DNA of 64,000 nucleotides from JAKAIY01 sp963809385 (GTDB lineage Bacteria > Chloroflexota > Ktedonobacteria > Ktedonobacterales > JADMIN01): positions 124,001-188,000 of the forward strand of contig CAWEJL010000017.1 of NCBI GenBank assembly GCA_963809385.1, given 5' to 3'. Below the pieces are notes generated by a model. The model saw only the letters and a list, made by a program, of their open reading frames with translations, did no database searches and was not told the origin of the DNA. The translations under genes were made by a program, and so were the position numbers. Below are positions 55,392 through 63,106 of the stretch, piece after piece. The stretch's first letter is position 1, and each line of letters begins with the position of its first letter.

Positions 55392-56297
55392 GTGATCACT
55401 ATTGACCCGGCGGGTGGCCGGCCCGCTGGCGCGCTTCGTCTGGCCGTGCAAAAAGATGGACGGCTCACCGACGACACGCTCTCGCTTCTCTCCGCCTGCG
55501 GACTGGACTTTGATCGCTACCGCAGCCGCCTCTTCGCCCCCTGCCGCAACTTTCCGCTCTCCATCCTCTATGGACGCGATGACGATATCCCTGGCTATGT
55601 CGCGACCGGCGTCGTGGACATCGGCATTGTCGGCTCGAACATGTTGATCGAGCGGCAAGCCACCGACCGTGTGCGCGAATTAGCCCCGCTCGGCTTCGCC
55701 CAGTGCCGCATGGTCGTCGCCGTCCCGCATGAATCGCCCATCAAGCGACCGGAACAGCTCGCGGGCTTGCGTGTGGCGACCAGTTTTCCCCAGATCGTCG
55801 GTGACTACTTCAGGGCGGCGGACATCTCTGTCGAGATACGCGAAATCGCTGGGGCGGTTGAGATGACGCCCGCGCTGGGCGTGGCTGACGCCATCGCCGA
55901 TCTCTCTGCCACTGGAAGCTCACTCGCGCTGCACGATCTGCGGGTCATCGCGACCATTCTTGAATCAGAGGCGATGCTGGTCGCCAATCCCGAGGCGTTC
56001 GCGGACGAGCGCCGCCGCGCGGTGATCGAGCGATTGCTGCTGCGCATCCGCGGCGTGCAGCTTGCGCGCCGCCACAAGTACGTCATGATGAACGCGCCAC
56101 TGGCCGCGCTACCCGCCATTCGCGAAATCGTCCCCGGCATGCGCGCGCCAACCGTCGTACCGCTGGCCGACCCTGGCTGGGTAGCCGTCCATACGGTCAT
56201 TGAGGAAGGCGCCTTCTGGGATGTCATCGAGCGCCTGCGAGACGCAGGGGCCTCAGAGATACTGGTCAGTCCGATAGAAAAGCTGGTGATCGCATGA
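55392..56297 (+). CDS. hisG: ATP phosphoribosyltransferase, long form
   Basis: HisG condenses ATP with PRPP in the first, feedback-controlled step of histidine synthesis. The 301-residue product has VDIGIVGSNMLIE, LRVATSFPQIVGDYF and the PRPP-binding region ADAIADLSATGSSLALHDL, where family members usually have D.V.TG.TL. A C-terminal ACT-like regulatory domain ends with GASEILVSPIEKLVI, so it is the long form that needs no HisZ. GAGGAG precedes GTG 55392; ATG 55362 would add ten residues. It overlaps hisD by four bases and is the first gene after the attenuator. Confidence 0.93.
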   Translation: MITIDPAGGRPAGALRLAVQKDGRLTDDTLSLLSACGLDFDRYRSRLFAPCRNFPLSILYGRDDDIPGYVATGVVDIGIVGSNMLIERQATDRVRELAPLGFAQCRMVVAVPHESPIKRPEQLAGLRVATSFPQIVGDYFRAADISVEIREIAGAVEMTPALGVADAIADLSATGSSLALHDLRVIATILESEAMLVANPEAFADERRRAVIERLLLRIRGVQLARRHKYVMMNAPLAALPAIREIVPGMRAPTVVPLADPGWVAVHTVIEEGAFWDVIERLRDAGASEILVSPIEKLVIA

Positions 56298-57644
56298 TAA
56301 CCGAGATTTCCGAAAACGAAACGCTCCTGACCGTTGAACGGCTGAGCCGCCTAGACCCTGCCCGACGCGCGGCGCTGCTCCAGCGCGGCGCGGGTCGCCT
56401 GCGTTCCCTGCGCGAACCGGTTAGCGCCATCCTGCGCGATGTGCGCGAGCGGGGCGACGCGGCGTTGCTGGAGTACGCCGAGCGCTTCGATGGCGCGCGC
56501 CCCGTGGCCTTGCGCGTGAGCAAAGAGGAACTAGCGCGCGCGCTACAAGCGGCCGATCCCGACTATCTCGCGGCGCTGCGCCAGGCGACGGAGGCTATCA
56601 CCACATTCCACCGGCGCAGCGCTTCGATGAGCCAGCCGTTGAGACAGCGCCGGGCGTGCGCGTCTGGCGCGTCTGGCGGCCCATCGAGCGCGTGGGCGTG
56701 TATGTGCCGGGCGGTGGGGCGCTGTATCCCTCGTGCCTGCTGATGGCTGCTATCCCGGCGAAGGTCGCTGGCTGCGCTGAGATTGCCGTCTGCACGCCTG
56801 CTGGCGAAGACGCCTTATACCCGCGCCAATCCTCGCGGCGGCGGCTCTCGCTGGCGTCACTGAGGTCTACGCGGTGGGTGGCGCGCACGCTATCGCGGCG
56901 ATGGCCTACGGCACGCAGAGCATCCGCAAAGTGGACAAGATTTTTGGGGCGGGAGGACCGTGGGTAGCCGAGGCGAAAGCTGTGGCCGCGAGCGATGTGG
57001 CGATTGACCTGCCCGCTGGCCCATCCGAGATTCTGATCATCGCTGATGACAGCGCCAACCCCGCATGGCTCGCCGCCGATCTGCTGGCTCAGGCCGAGCA
57101 CGGGCCAGAGAGCGCGTGCGTGCTTGTCACGATCAGCGCCGAGCTTGCGGCACGCGTACGCGATGAGTTGACCGCGCAGCTTGCCACGCTCGCCACCGCC
57201 GAAACCATGCGCATAAGCCTGGAGCGCAACGGCGCGCTGCTCGTGACTGATTCGCTCGACGAAGCGCTCGATTTCGCCAACACGTACGCGCCTGAACACC
57301 TGGAACTGGCCACACGTGACGCGGAACTCTTGCTCGATCGCGTGCGGCACGCTGGCTCGGTCTTTATCGGCGACTGGACGCCCGAAGCAGCAGGTGACTA
57401 TGCCACGGGCGGCAACCACACGCTACCCACAGCTGGCTACGCCCGTGGGTTCGGCCCCCTCTCGCTCGAAGCGTTTGGGCGCAAGATGCAGGCGCAGCGA
57501 CTCGAACCCGCCGGTCTGGCGCGCATCCGTTCGGCCATCGAGACACTGGCCACGACGGAGGGGCTTCCCGGCCACGCCGCATCTGTTCGCATTCGCTTCG
57601 AGCGCGACGGCGCTTCCGCGAGCGGCAAGGAGGCGCAAGGATGA
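56294..57644 (+). CDS. hisD: histidinol dehydrogenase (two apparent one-base deletions)
   Basis: HisD oxidises histidinol to histidine with two NAD+ and zinc. The first frame reaches ATEAITTFHRR; a lost base near 56613 (CGGCGCCAGCGC to CGGCGCAGCGC fits) moves to the frame with RFDEPAVETAPGVRVWR and GVYVPGGGALYPSCLLMAA. A second lost base near 56814 leads to LAAAALAGVTEVYAVGG, then IFGAGGPWVAEAKAVA, DLPAGPSEILIIADD, QAEHGPESACVL and TGGNHTLPTAGYARGF. Repaired, it is a normal 450-residue HisD with all zinc-site segments. Both breaks are probably assembly errors. It overlaps hisC by four bases. Confidence 0.92.
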
Positions 57645-58810
57645 AGGCGACAGTTAAAGAATATCTCGCTCCACCTTCGCCGGATGAGCTTGCCGCGCGC
57701 CTGGGGCTGCCACTGGAGCGCATCGTCAAGCTCGACGCGAACGAATCACCCTGGGGGCCATCTCCATCGGCGCGCGCCGCGCTGCGCGCATTCGCTGACG
57801 CGGACGGCGCGACGTTTGGCGCGGCGGGCCGCTATCCAGATGCGACCGCGCGGTCGCTGCGCGCGGCGCTGGCCCGCTACACTGGCGTCGCGCAGGAGCG
57901 CATCGTCGTGGGCAATGGGTCCGACGAGATTATCCAGTTGCTCGTGGAGGTTTTGATCGAGCAGGGCGATGAGGTGATCGTCAGTGACCCGACATTTAGC
58001 GTGTACGCGGTCATGGCGCTCCGGCGCGGCGCGCGCATTGTTGATATTCCTCGCGACAGCGAGTGGCGCATGCCAACGGAGGCGCTGGTCGCGGCCATGA
58101 CGCCCCGCACACGGCTGGTCTTCCTCTGCGCGCCGAATAACCCCACCGGCACGCCGCTCGATCGCGACACGCTCGATGCCGCGCTGGCCCGCGCCGAAGC
58201 GCTCGCGTTAGAGCAAGGCGGCCAAGGCCCCGTAATCGTCGTGGATGAAGCCTATTACGAAATAGGCGCCTTCGCGGGCGACACCCGCGCATGGACAGCG
58301 GCGCCGCTAGTCGCGGACAAAGGTGGACGGCTGATCGTCCTGCGTACGTTCAGCAAGCTGTTTGGGCTGGCGGGCCTGCGCGTGGGGTATGGACTGGGCG
58401 CCCCGGAACTGGTAGCGCGGCTCGCAGCGCTGAAGGCGCCATACAACGTAAATCTCGCCGGGCAACACGCCGCACGCGCCGCACTGGACGACATTGACTG
58501 GCTGCGCGCTCGCGCCAAGGAACTTACAGACGAGCGCGAGCGACTGACGCATCTGCTGACCACTCAAATAGGGTTGCGCGTCTGGCCCTCCGCCGCGAAT
58601 TTTCTCTTAGTGGATGCGGGAGGCGAGCTGACGGAGACAGAGGCGCGCGCGCAACGCGGCGATGCGCTCTGGCAAGCGCTACTCAACCAGGGCGTGATGA
58701 CACGCCGGCTGAGCGGGCCACGTCTCGCCGGGCTGCTGCGCTTCAGTGTGGGCCTGTCAGAGCAAAATGACGCGCTGCTCTCCGCGCTCATTCGCGTTCG
58801 GGAAGGATAA
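57641..58810 (+). CDS. hisC: histidinol-phosphate aminotransferase
   Basis: HisC transfers an amino group from glutamate to imidazole-acetol phosphate. The 389-residue PLP enzyme shows KLDANESPWGPSP at the N-terminus, GNGSDEIIQLL, CAPNNPTGTPLD, VVDEAYYEIG and the PLP lysine in RTFSKLFGLAGLRVGYG. An insertion ALALEQGGQGPV precedes the DEAY motif. The start overlaps the end of hisD (ATGA), indicating translational coupling; hisB follows five bases after its stop. Confidence 0.95.
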   Translation: MKATVKEYLAPPSPDELAARLGLPLERIVKLDANESPWGPSPSARAALRAFADADGATFGAAGRYPDATARSLRAALARYTGVAQERIVVGNGSDEIIQLLVEVLIEQGDEVIVSDPTFSVYAVMALRRGARIVDIPRDSEWRMPTEALVAAMTPRTRLVFLCAPNNPTGTPLDRDTLDAALARAEALALEQGGQGPVIVVDEAYYEIGAFAGDTRAWTAAPLVADKGGRLIVLRTFSKLFGLAGLRVGYGLGAPELVARLAALKAPYNVNLAGQHAARAALDDIDWLRARAKELTDERERLTHLLTTQIGLRVWPSAANFLLVDAGGELTETEARAQRGDALWQALLNQGVMTRRLSGPRLAGLLRFSVGLSEQNDALLSALIRVREG

Positions 58811-58815
58811 GTTCG

Positions 58816-59451
58816 ATGTCCTCAGTTAATAACAGCGAACGCGCGCCTGTACGCAGCGCCGAGCGGCGCCGTGTCACCCGCGAGACGGATGTCCTCGTGC
58901 GCCTCGATCTGGACGCTGGCCCGCTCGCTGGGAACGGCGCGATCACGACCAGTGTTCCATTTCTCGATCATCTGCTCGCGGGCATGGCGCGTCATGGCCG
59001 TTTGGCGCTCACTATCACCGCGACGGGCGACATCGAGATAGACGACCACCATACCGTCGAGGATGTCGGCCTCACACTCGGCCAGACGCTTCTGGCCGCG
59101 CTCGGGGCGCGACGCGGCATTGCCAGGTTTGGCCACGCCTACGCGCCGATGGACGAGGCGCTGGCCCGCGCGGTGGTGGATATCTCAGGACGCCCCTTCC
59201 TCGCCTATGAAACTGGGCCTATCGCCATCCCGGAGCGTGTAGGCCGGTTCGACACACAACTCGTCGAGGAGTTCTGGCGGGCATTCAGCGCTGAATCCCG
59301 GCTGACGCTGCATCTCGATGTCATTCGCGGACGCAACGCGCACCACATCTTCGAGGCGATGTTCAAAGCGGCGGGCCTCGCGCTGGCGACCGCGAGCCGC
59401 GTGACTGATCCAGGTGGTGACGCGCCATCCACGAAAGGAGCGCTGGGGTGA
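58816..59451 (+). CDS. hisB: imidazoleglycerol-phosphate dehydratase
   Basis: This monofunctional 211-residue HisB dehydrates imidazoleglycerol phosphate. It has the duplicated manganese-binding His motifs FLDHLLAGMARHG, DDHHTVEDVGLTLG and RNAHHIFEAMFKAAGLAL, plus VVDISGRPFLAYE. No phosphatase domain is fused, so histidinol phosphatase must be encoded elsewhere or by another family, such as the histidine phosphatase at 34868 (speculative). It overlaps hisH through GTGA. Confidence 0.95.
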   Translation: MSSVNNSERAPVRSAERRRVTRETDVLVRLDLDAGPLAGNGAITTSVPFLDHLLAGMARHGRLALTITATGDIEIDDHHTVEDVGLTLGQTLLAALGARRGIARFGHAYAPMDEALARAVVDISGRPFLAYETGPIAIPERVGRFDTQLVEEFWRAFSAESRLTLHLDVIRGRNAHHIFEAMFKAAGLALATASRVTDPGGDAPSTKGALG

Positions 59452-60140
59452 TTGTCGTCGTGGATTATGGCGCCGCGAACCTGCTTAGCATCACGCGCGC
59501 CCTCGAAACGGCTGGGGCGACCGTTGAGGTGAGCGACGATCCAGAGCGCGTTCGCGCCGCACAGGCCATCGTGTTGCCAGGCGTGGGCGCGGCTGGCTCG
59601 GCTATGGCGCGTATGCGCGGCAACGGCGTTGACGCGGCGTTGCGCGCTGCGGTGGCTGGCGGGCGTCCACTGCTGGGTGTCTGCCTGGGCATGCAACTGC
59701 TCTTTGAGCGGCTGGAAGAGGACGGCGCGGAAGGCCTGGGCCTACTTGAAGGCGCTTCGCCCCGACTGCGCAACGCCCCCAAAACGCCGCACATCGGCTG
59801 GAATAGCGTGACGTGGGACCCGCAAGCGCTGCCACCGCTGGCCGCGCGCGCATTCGCGTCGCTCACGCCTGGCTGGCAGGCGTATTTCGTGCATTCCTAC
59901 GCCTGCCAGCCTGAGCGCCCGGAATACGCAATCGCCTGGACTGAGTACGGCGCGCCGATCTGCGCCGCCGTCTGTCATGACAGGCTGTTGGGCGTACAGT
60001 TCCATCCCGAAAAGAGTGGCGTCGCTGGCGTTGGCATGCTGCGCGACTGGGTCGTCGCGGTTAGCGCCGATGCTCAATCCAGTGTAACCGGCTCTGCCAG
60101 CGCGCTCGCGACCACCGCGACTCAGGAGGTCGTCTCGTGA
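59448..60140 (+). CDS. hisH: imidazole glycerol phosphate synthase, glutaminase subunit
   Basis: HisH releases ammonia from glutamine and channels it to HisF. The 230-residue class I amidotransferase has VVDYGAANLLSI, IVLPGVGAAGSAM, the nucleophile Cys79 in LLGVCLGMQLLFE, AYFVHSYA and the His/Glu pair in VQFHPEKSG. A Ser/Ala/Thr-rich tail of about 25 residues follows the catalytic core. It overlaps hisB and hisA by four bases each, while hisF is two genes downstream. Confidence 0.95.
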   Translation: MIVVVDYGAANLLSITRALETAGATVEVSDDPERVRAAQAIVLPGVGAAGSAMARMRGNGVDAALRAAVAGGRPLLGVCLGMQLLFERLEEDGAEGLGLLEGASPRLRNAPKTPHIGWNSVTWDPQALPPLAARAFASLTPGWQAYFVHSYACQPERPEYAIAWTEYGAPICAAVCHDRLLGVQFHPEKSGVAGVGMLRDWVVAVSADAQSSVTGSASALATTATQEVVS

Positions 60141-60967
60141 GTGATTGCACCCTCTATCCCGCGATTGATCTCCTCGGTGGGCGCTGTGTGCGCCTCGTGC
60201 GCGGCGACTACAACCAGGTCAGCGTCTTCGACGATGATCCCGTACGGATGGCGCGTCGCTGGCGCGATGAAGGCGCGGCCTGGCTGCATGTCGTGGACCT
60301 GGACGGCGCGCGTGAGGGACAGCCGCGCCACCTCGATACCCTCAGAGCGATCGCATCCGCGACTGGCTTACCCATCCAGTACAGTGGAGGGCTGCGCACA
60401 CTGGCCAGCATCGAGCGCGCGCTCGATGCTGGAGCGGCGCGCGTGACGCTCGGCACCGCCGCTGTGCTCGACCGCCCGCTCCTCCAGGAAGCGCTGGAGC
60501 GCTGGGGCGAGCGTCTCGCTGTCTCGGTGGATGCGCGCGGCGGACGTGTCAGCATCGCGGGCTGGCTCCAGTCCGCTGCGGCGACAGCGGTTGCCTTTGC
60601 GGGTGAGATGGTGGCGCTTGGCGTAAAAACGCTCATCGTCACCAATGTGGACCGTGATGGCACGCTCTCAGGCGCCGATGACATGTTGCTGAGCGAACTG
60701 CGCGCGGCGCTGCCTGATAGCTGGATCATCGGCGGTGGTGGCGTCGCCTCGCGCGACGATGTGCGCCGTCTCGCCGCGCTCGGCATGGATGGCGTGATAC
60801 TGGGCCGCGCGCTCTACGAGGGTCGCTTGACCCTTCCAGATGCGCAGCGCGTCACCTCTGCGGTTACGAACCAGCGCGCGCCTGAATCTGATCGAGCGGG
60901 CGCGGCGAGTGAATCTCGCGCCGAAACCGACAGTCAGCCGCAGGGGCGGGTGGAGGAGATATGTTGA
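60137..60967 (+). CDS. hisA: phosphoribosylformimino-5-aminoimidazole carboxamide ribotide isomerase
   Basis: HisA is a TIM-barrel isomerase that opens the ribose of ProFAR. The 276-residue product has the two catalytic Asp: YPAIDLLGGRCVRLVRGD (Asp11) and VTNVDRDGTLSG. Phosphate-binding GGLRTL and GGGGVASRDDV and the terminal VILGRALYEGRLTL are intact. An extra polar tail of about 35 residues (ESDRAGAASESRAETDSQ) is unusual and may be a linker. Starts with GTG overlapping hisH; the tail overlaps hisF by seven bases. Confidence 0.94.
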   Translation: MSDCTLYPAIDLLGGRCVRLVRGDYNQVSVFDDDPVRMARRWRDEGAAWLHVVDLDGAREGQPRHLDTLRAIASATGLPIQYSGGLRTLASIERALDAGAARVTLGTAAVLDRPLLQEALERWGERLAVSVDARGGRVSIAGWLQSAAATAVAFAGEMVALGVKTLIVTNVDRDGTLSGADDMLLSELRAALPDSWIIGGGGVASRDDVRRLAALGMDGVILGRALYEGRLTLPDAQRVTSAVTNQRAPESDRAGAASESRAETDSQPQGRVEEIC

Positions 60968-61719
60968 CTCGACGTGTCATCCCATGCCTGGACATAGACG
61001 GTGGCCGTGTCGTCAAAGGGCTGAACTTTGTCAGCCTGCGCGATGTGGGGGACCCGGTAGAGCTTGCCGAGCGCTACGAGGCCGAGGGCGCCGACGAGCT
61101 TACGCTGCTCGACATCACCGCCGCCAGCGACGGACGCGCCTCTGCCCTGGAGATTCTGCGCCAGGCGGCTGGCCGCGTCTTCATTCCCGTGACACTGGGC
61201 GGCGGGATGCGTACGGTAGATGACATGCGCGCCGCGCTGCACGCGGGAGCGGATAAGGTATCCGTGAACACCGCCGCGGTCGAGCGCCCAGCGCTCATCT
61301 CAGAGGCCGCGCGGGCGTTCGGCTGTCAGTGCGTCGTGCTGGCGGCGGACGTTCGCCGGGGCGCGACGGTGTCGGGTTGGGAGGTCGTGACACATGGCGG
61401 TCGCCGCCCGACGGGGCGTGACGCCATCGCCTGGCTGCGCGAGGGCGCTGAGCGTGGCGCGGGCGAGGTGTTGCTCACCAGCATGGACCGCGACGGCGTA
61501 CAGAGTGGCTACGACCTCGACCTGCTGCGCGCCGCCAGCGCCGCTATCTCCATCCCGCTGATCGCCTCAGGCGGCGCTGGAAGCCCGGATGATCTCGCCG
61601 ACGCGCTGGCGGCGGGAGCGGACGCCGCGCTCGCCGCCAGCATCTTCCATGACCAGCGCTACACAGTCGGTGATGTCAAGGCGCGACTTGCCCAGCGCGG
61701 ACTGGCGGTGCGGTTATGA
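60961..61719 (+). CDS. hisF: imidazole glycerol phosphate synthase, cyclase subunit
   Basis: HisF uses ammonia from HisH to make imidazoleglycerol phosphate and AICAR. The 252-residue TIM barrel has both catalytic Asp: RRVIPCLDIDGGRVVKG (Asp11) and LTSMDRDGVQSGYDL. VTLGGGMRTVDDMRA and IASGGAGSPDDLADAL bind phosphate, and the LAASIFHDQRYTVGDVK end is typical. GGTGGAGG precedes the ATG within hisA. The stop overlaps hisI by four bases. Confidence 0.96.
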   Translation: MLTRRVIPCLDIDGGRVVKGLNFVSLRDVGDPVELAERYEAEGADELTLLDITAASDGRASALEILRQAAGRVFIPVTLGGGMRTVDDMRAALHAGADKVSVNTAAVERPALISEAARAFGCQCVVLAADVRRGATVSGWEVVTHGGRRPTGRDAIAWLREGAERGAGEVLLTSMDRDGVQSGYDLDLLRAASAAISIPLIASGGAGSPDDLADALAAGADAALAASIFHDQRYTVGDVKARLAQRGLAVRL

Positions 61720-62645
61720 GCGACGATTCATCCTTGCTGGCGACGACCGTTCATGCTGAGCCAATCACTGTGCGGTTTGACGAACAGGGGCTCATTCCTG
61801 TCATCGCGCAAGACGTGGCGACGCGCGAAACATTGCTGCTGGCCTACATGAACGCGGAGGCGCTGGACGCCACGCTGACGACCGGCGAGTTGACCCTCTG
61901 GAGCCGCTCACGGCGTGCGCTCTGGCGCAAAGGGGAAACGTCAGGCCACAACCTGCGTGTGCTGGAGCTTCGCGTTAATTGTGAAGCCAATAGCCTGCTT
62001 GCGTTTGTCGCGCTGGCTGGCCCTGGCGCGTGCCACGAGGGCTATCGTGGCTGTTACTACCGCGCGCTCAGTGGCGTAACGGCGGACACCCTCACCGCGC
62101 GAATTGTCGAGCCGCGCGCCTTCGATCCCGCCGAAGTCTACGCCGCCAGGAACAACGACGACGCGTTGGAGCGTGACGCCCGCGCGCTTTACGCAGCCTA
62201 CGAGCGCCTGCGCGACGCGCCGCTTGTGGCCGGGTCACGCACTGCGGCGCTGCTCCACGCGCCAGACACTCAGGCGACCAGACGGCATGCGCTCGCCCGC
62301 GCCCAACAGGAGCTGGATGAGCTACGCGGCGTCATCGCTGGAACCCACCAGCATTTCGGCGGTGAGCGTGATGTCACGCTCGAGGCGAGCCAGGTGGGCT
62401 ACTGGGTGATGGTGGCAGCCGTCGCGCTACGCCTGCCGTATGACGCGTGGAATCCCCATCGCGCCTGGCTCGCGGGCTGGTATGGCGAGCGCTCAGCCAA
62501 CCACGAGGCGCCCATTGACACGCACGCTGAGCTCAGCGCGCCACTCACCGAGGCTGGCGCCCTCTGCCGCACGGCGGCGGCCCATCCAGCCCATGTCATC
62601 GCGGCTGATCTCGCCGAGATGCGCCGCACGTATGCTGATATGTAA
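61716..62645 (+). CDS. hisI: phosphoribosyl-AMP cyclohydrolase with divergent HisE-like C-terminal domain
   Basis: Residues about 20-125 match HisI: TLLLAYMNAEALDATL, LWSRSRRALWRKGETSGH and GACHEGYRGCYYRAL. The usual D-C-D-x-D metal motif reads N-C-E-A-N, although the three Cys are kept. The C-terminal 150 residues resemble the HisE/MazG helical pyrophosphohydrolase: RAQQELDELRGVI and LEASQVGYWVMVAAVALRL align with E..EE and EA.DL segments, but some acidic metal ligands are replaced. So the fused gene probably supplies steps two and three of the pathway, yet with altered active sites. A 30-residue tail ends the protein. Last gene of the operon, followed by a terminator. Confidence 0.85.
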   Translation: MSDDSSLLATTVHAEPITVRFDEQGLIPVIAQDVATRETLLLAYMNAEALDATLTTGELTLWSRSRRALWRKGETSGHNLRVLELRVNCEANSLLAFVALAGPGACHEGYRGCYYRALSGVTADTLTARIVEPRAFDPAEVYAARNNDDALERDARALYAAYERLRDAPLVAGSRTAALLHAPDTQATRRHALARAQQELDELRGVIAGTHQHFGGERDVTLEASQVGYWVMVAAVALRLPYDAWNPHRAWLAGWYGERSANHEAPIDTHAELSAPLTEAGALCRTAAAHPAHVIAADLAEMRRTYADM

Positions 62646-62665
62646 GTATCGGCTCTTCAACTCAT

Positions 62666-62709
62666 CAAGAAAAATGCCGGAAGCCAACTCGCTCCCGGCA
62701 TTTTTCTTG
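62666..62709 (+). terminator. intrinsic terminator of the his operon
   Basis: A perfect 15-base-pair stem (62666-62680 with 62695-62709) whose 3' arm contains TTTTTCTTG lies 21 bases after the hisI stop. The 14-base loop separates the arms. The A-rich 5' arm would also allow termination from the opposite strand. Confidence 0.85.
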
Positions 62710-63106
62710 CGGCAGACACAACGCGCGTGTTAACATAGATGATGGTTGCGCTCGTTCAGAACTGTTTATCTGGTCACTCGCAGTCTTGTTGTACCGAATG
62801 TCCACGCAATGCGTTTTCTGGCATTACTGGCGCGTTTCTGGCGCCATTGATGAGCGGAGTGGTGATGCCCTCCCTACGCGCGCCCTGACGCTGTCTCGCG
62901 ATATGAACTCGCGACACTGTTTCTGGAGCGTGGTCCACGACTGACCGTACACACTACCCGCGAAGATCGAACGCGACATCTATCCATTGGGAGCCGAAAC
63001 GAAGATCACTAGCGTCACTCTAGGAGGCGCAGAGCGACCGGCGACCAGGACATTGCGCAGTATGTTGGTTCTATAATCGTGCGATGAAACACAGGAGAGT
63101 CCCCTC
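62710..63106. other. non-coding stretch between his operon and NYN gene
   Basis: About 400 bases with no recognisable gene, tRNA or repeat. Short direct repeats of TTTCTGGC occur near 62815-62840. A -10-like TATAAT sits 35 bases before the NYN gene. Confidence 0.5.
63072..63077 (+). promoter_or_regulatory. -10 element of the NYN-domain gene
   Basis: A perfect TATAAT 29 bases before the ATG, preceded by TTC and a TGTTGG. No good -35 is found 16-18 bases upstream, so it may be activator-dependent. The resulting leader would be about 22 bases, with AGGAGAG as ribosome site. Confidence 0.4.
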
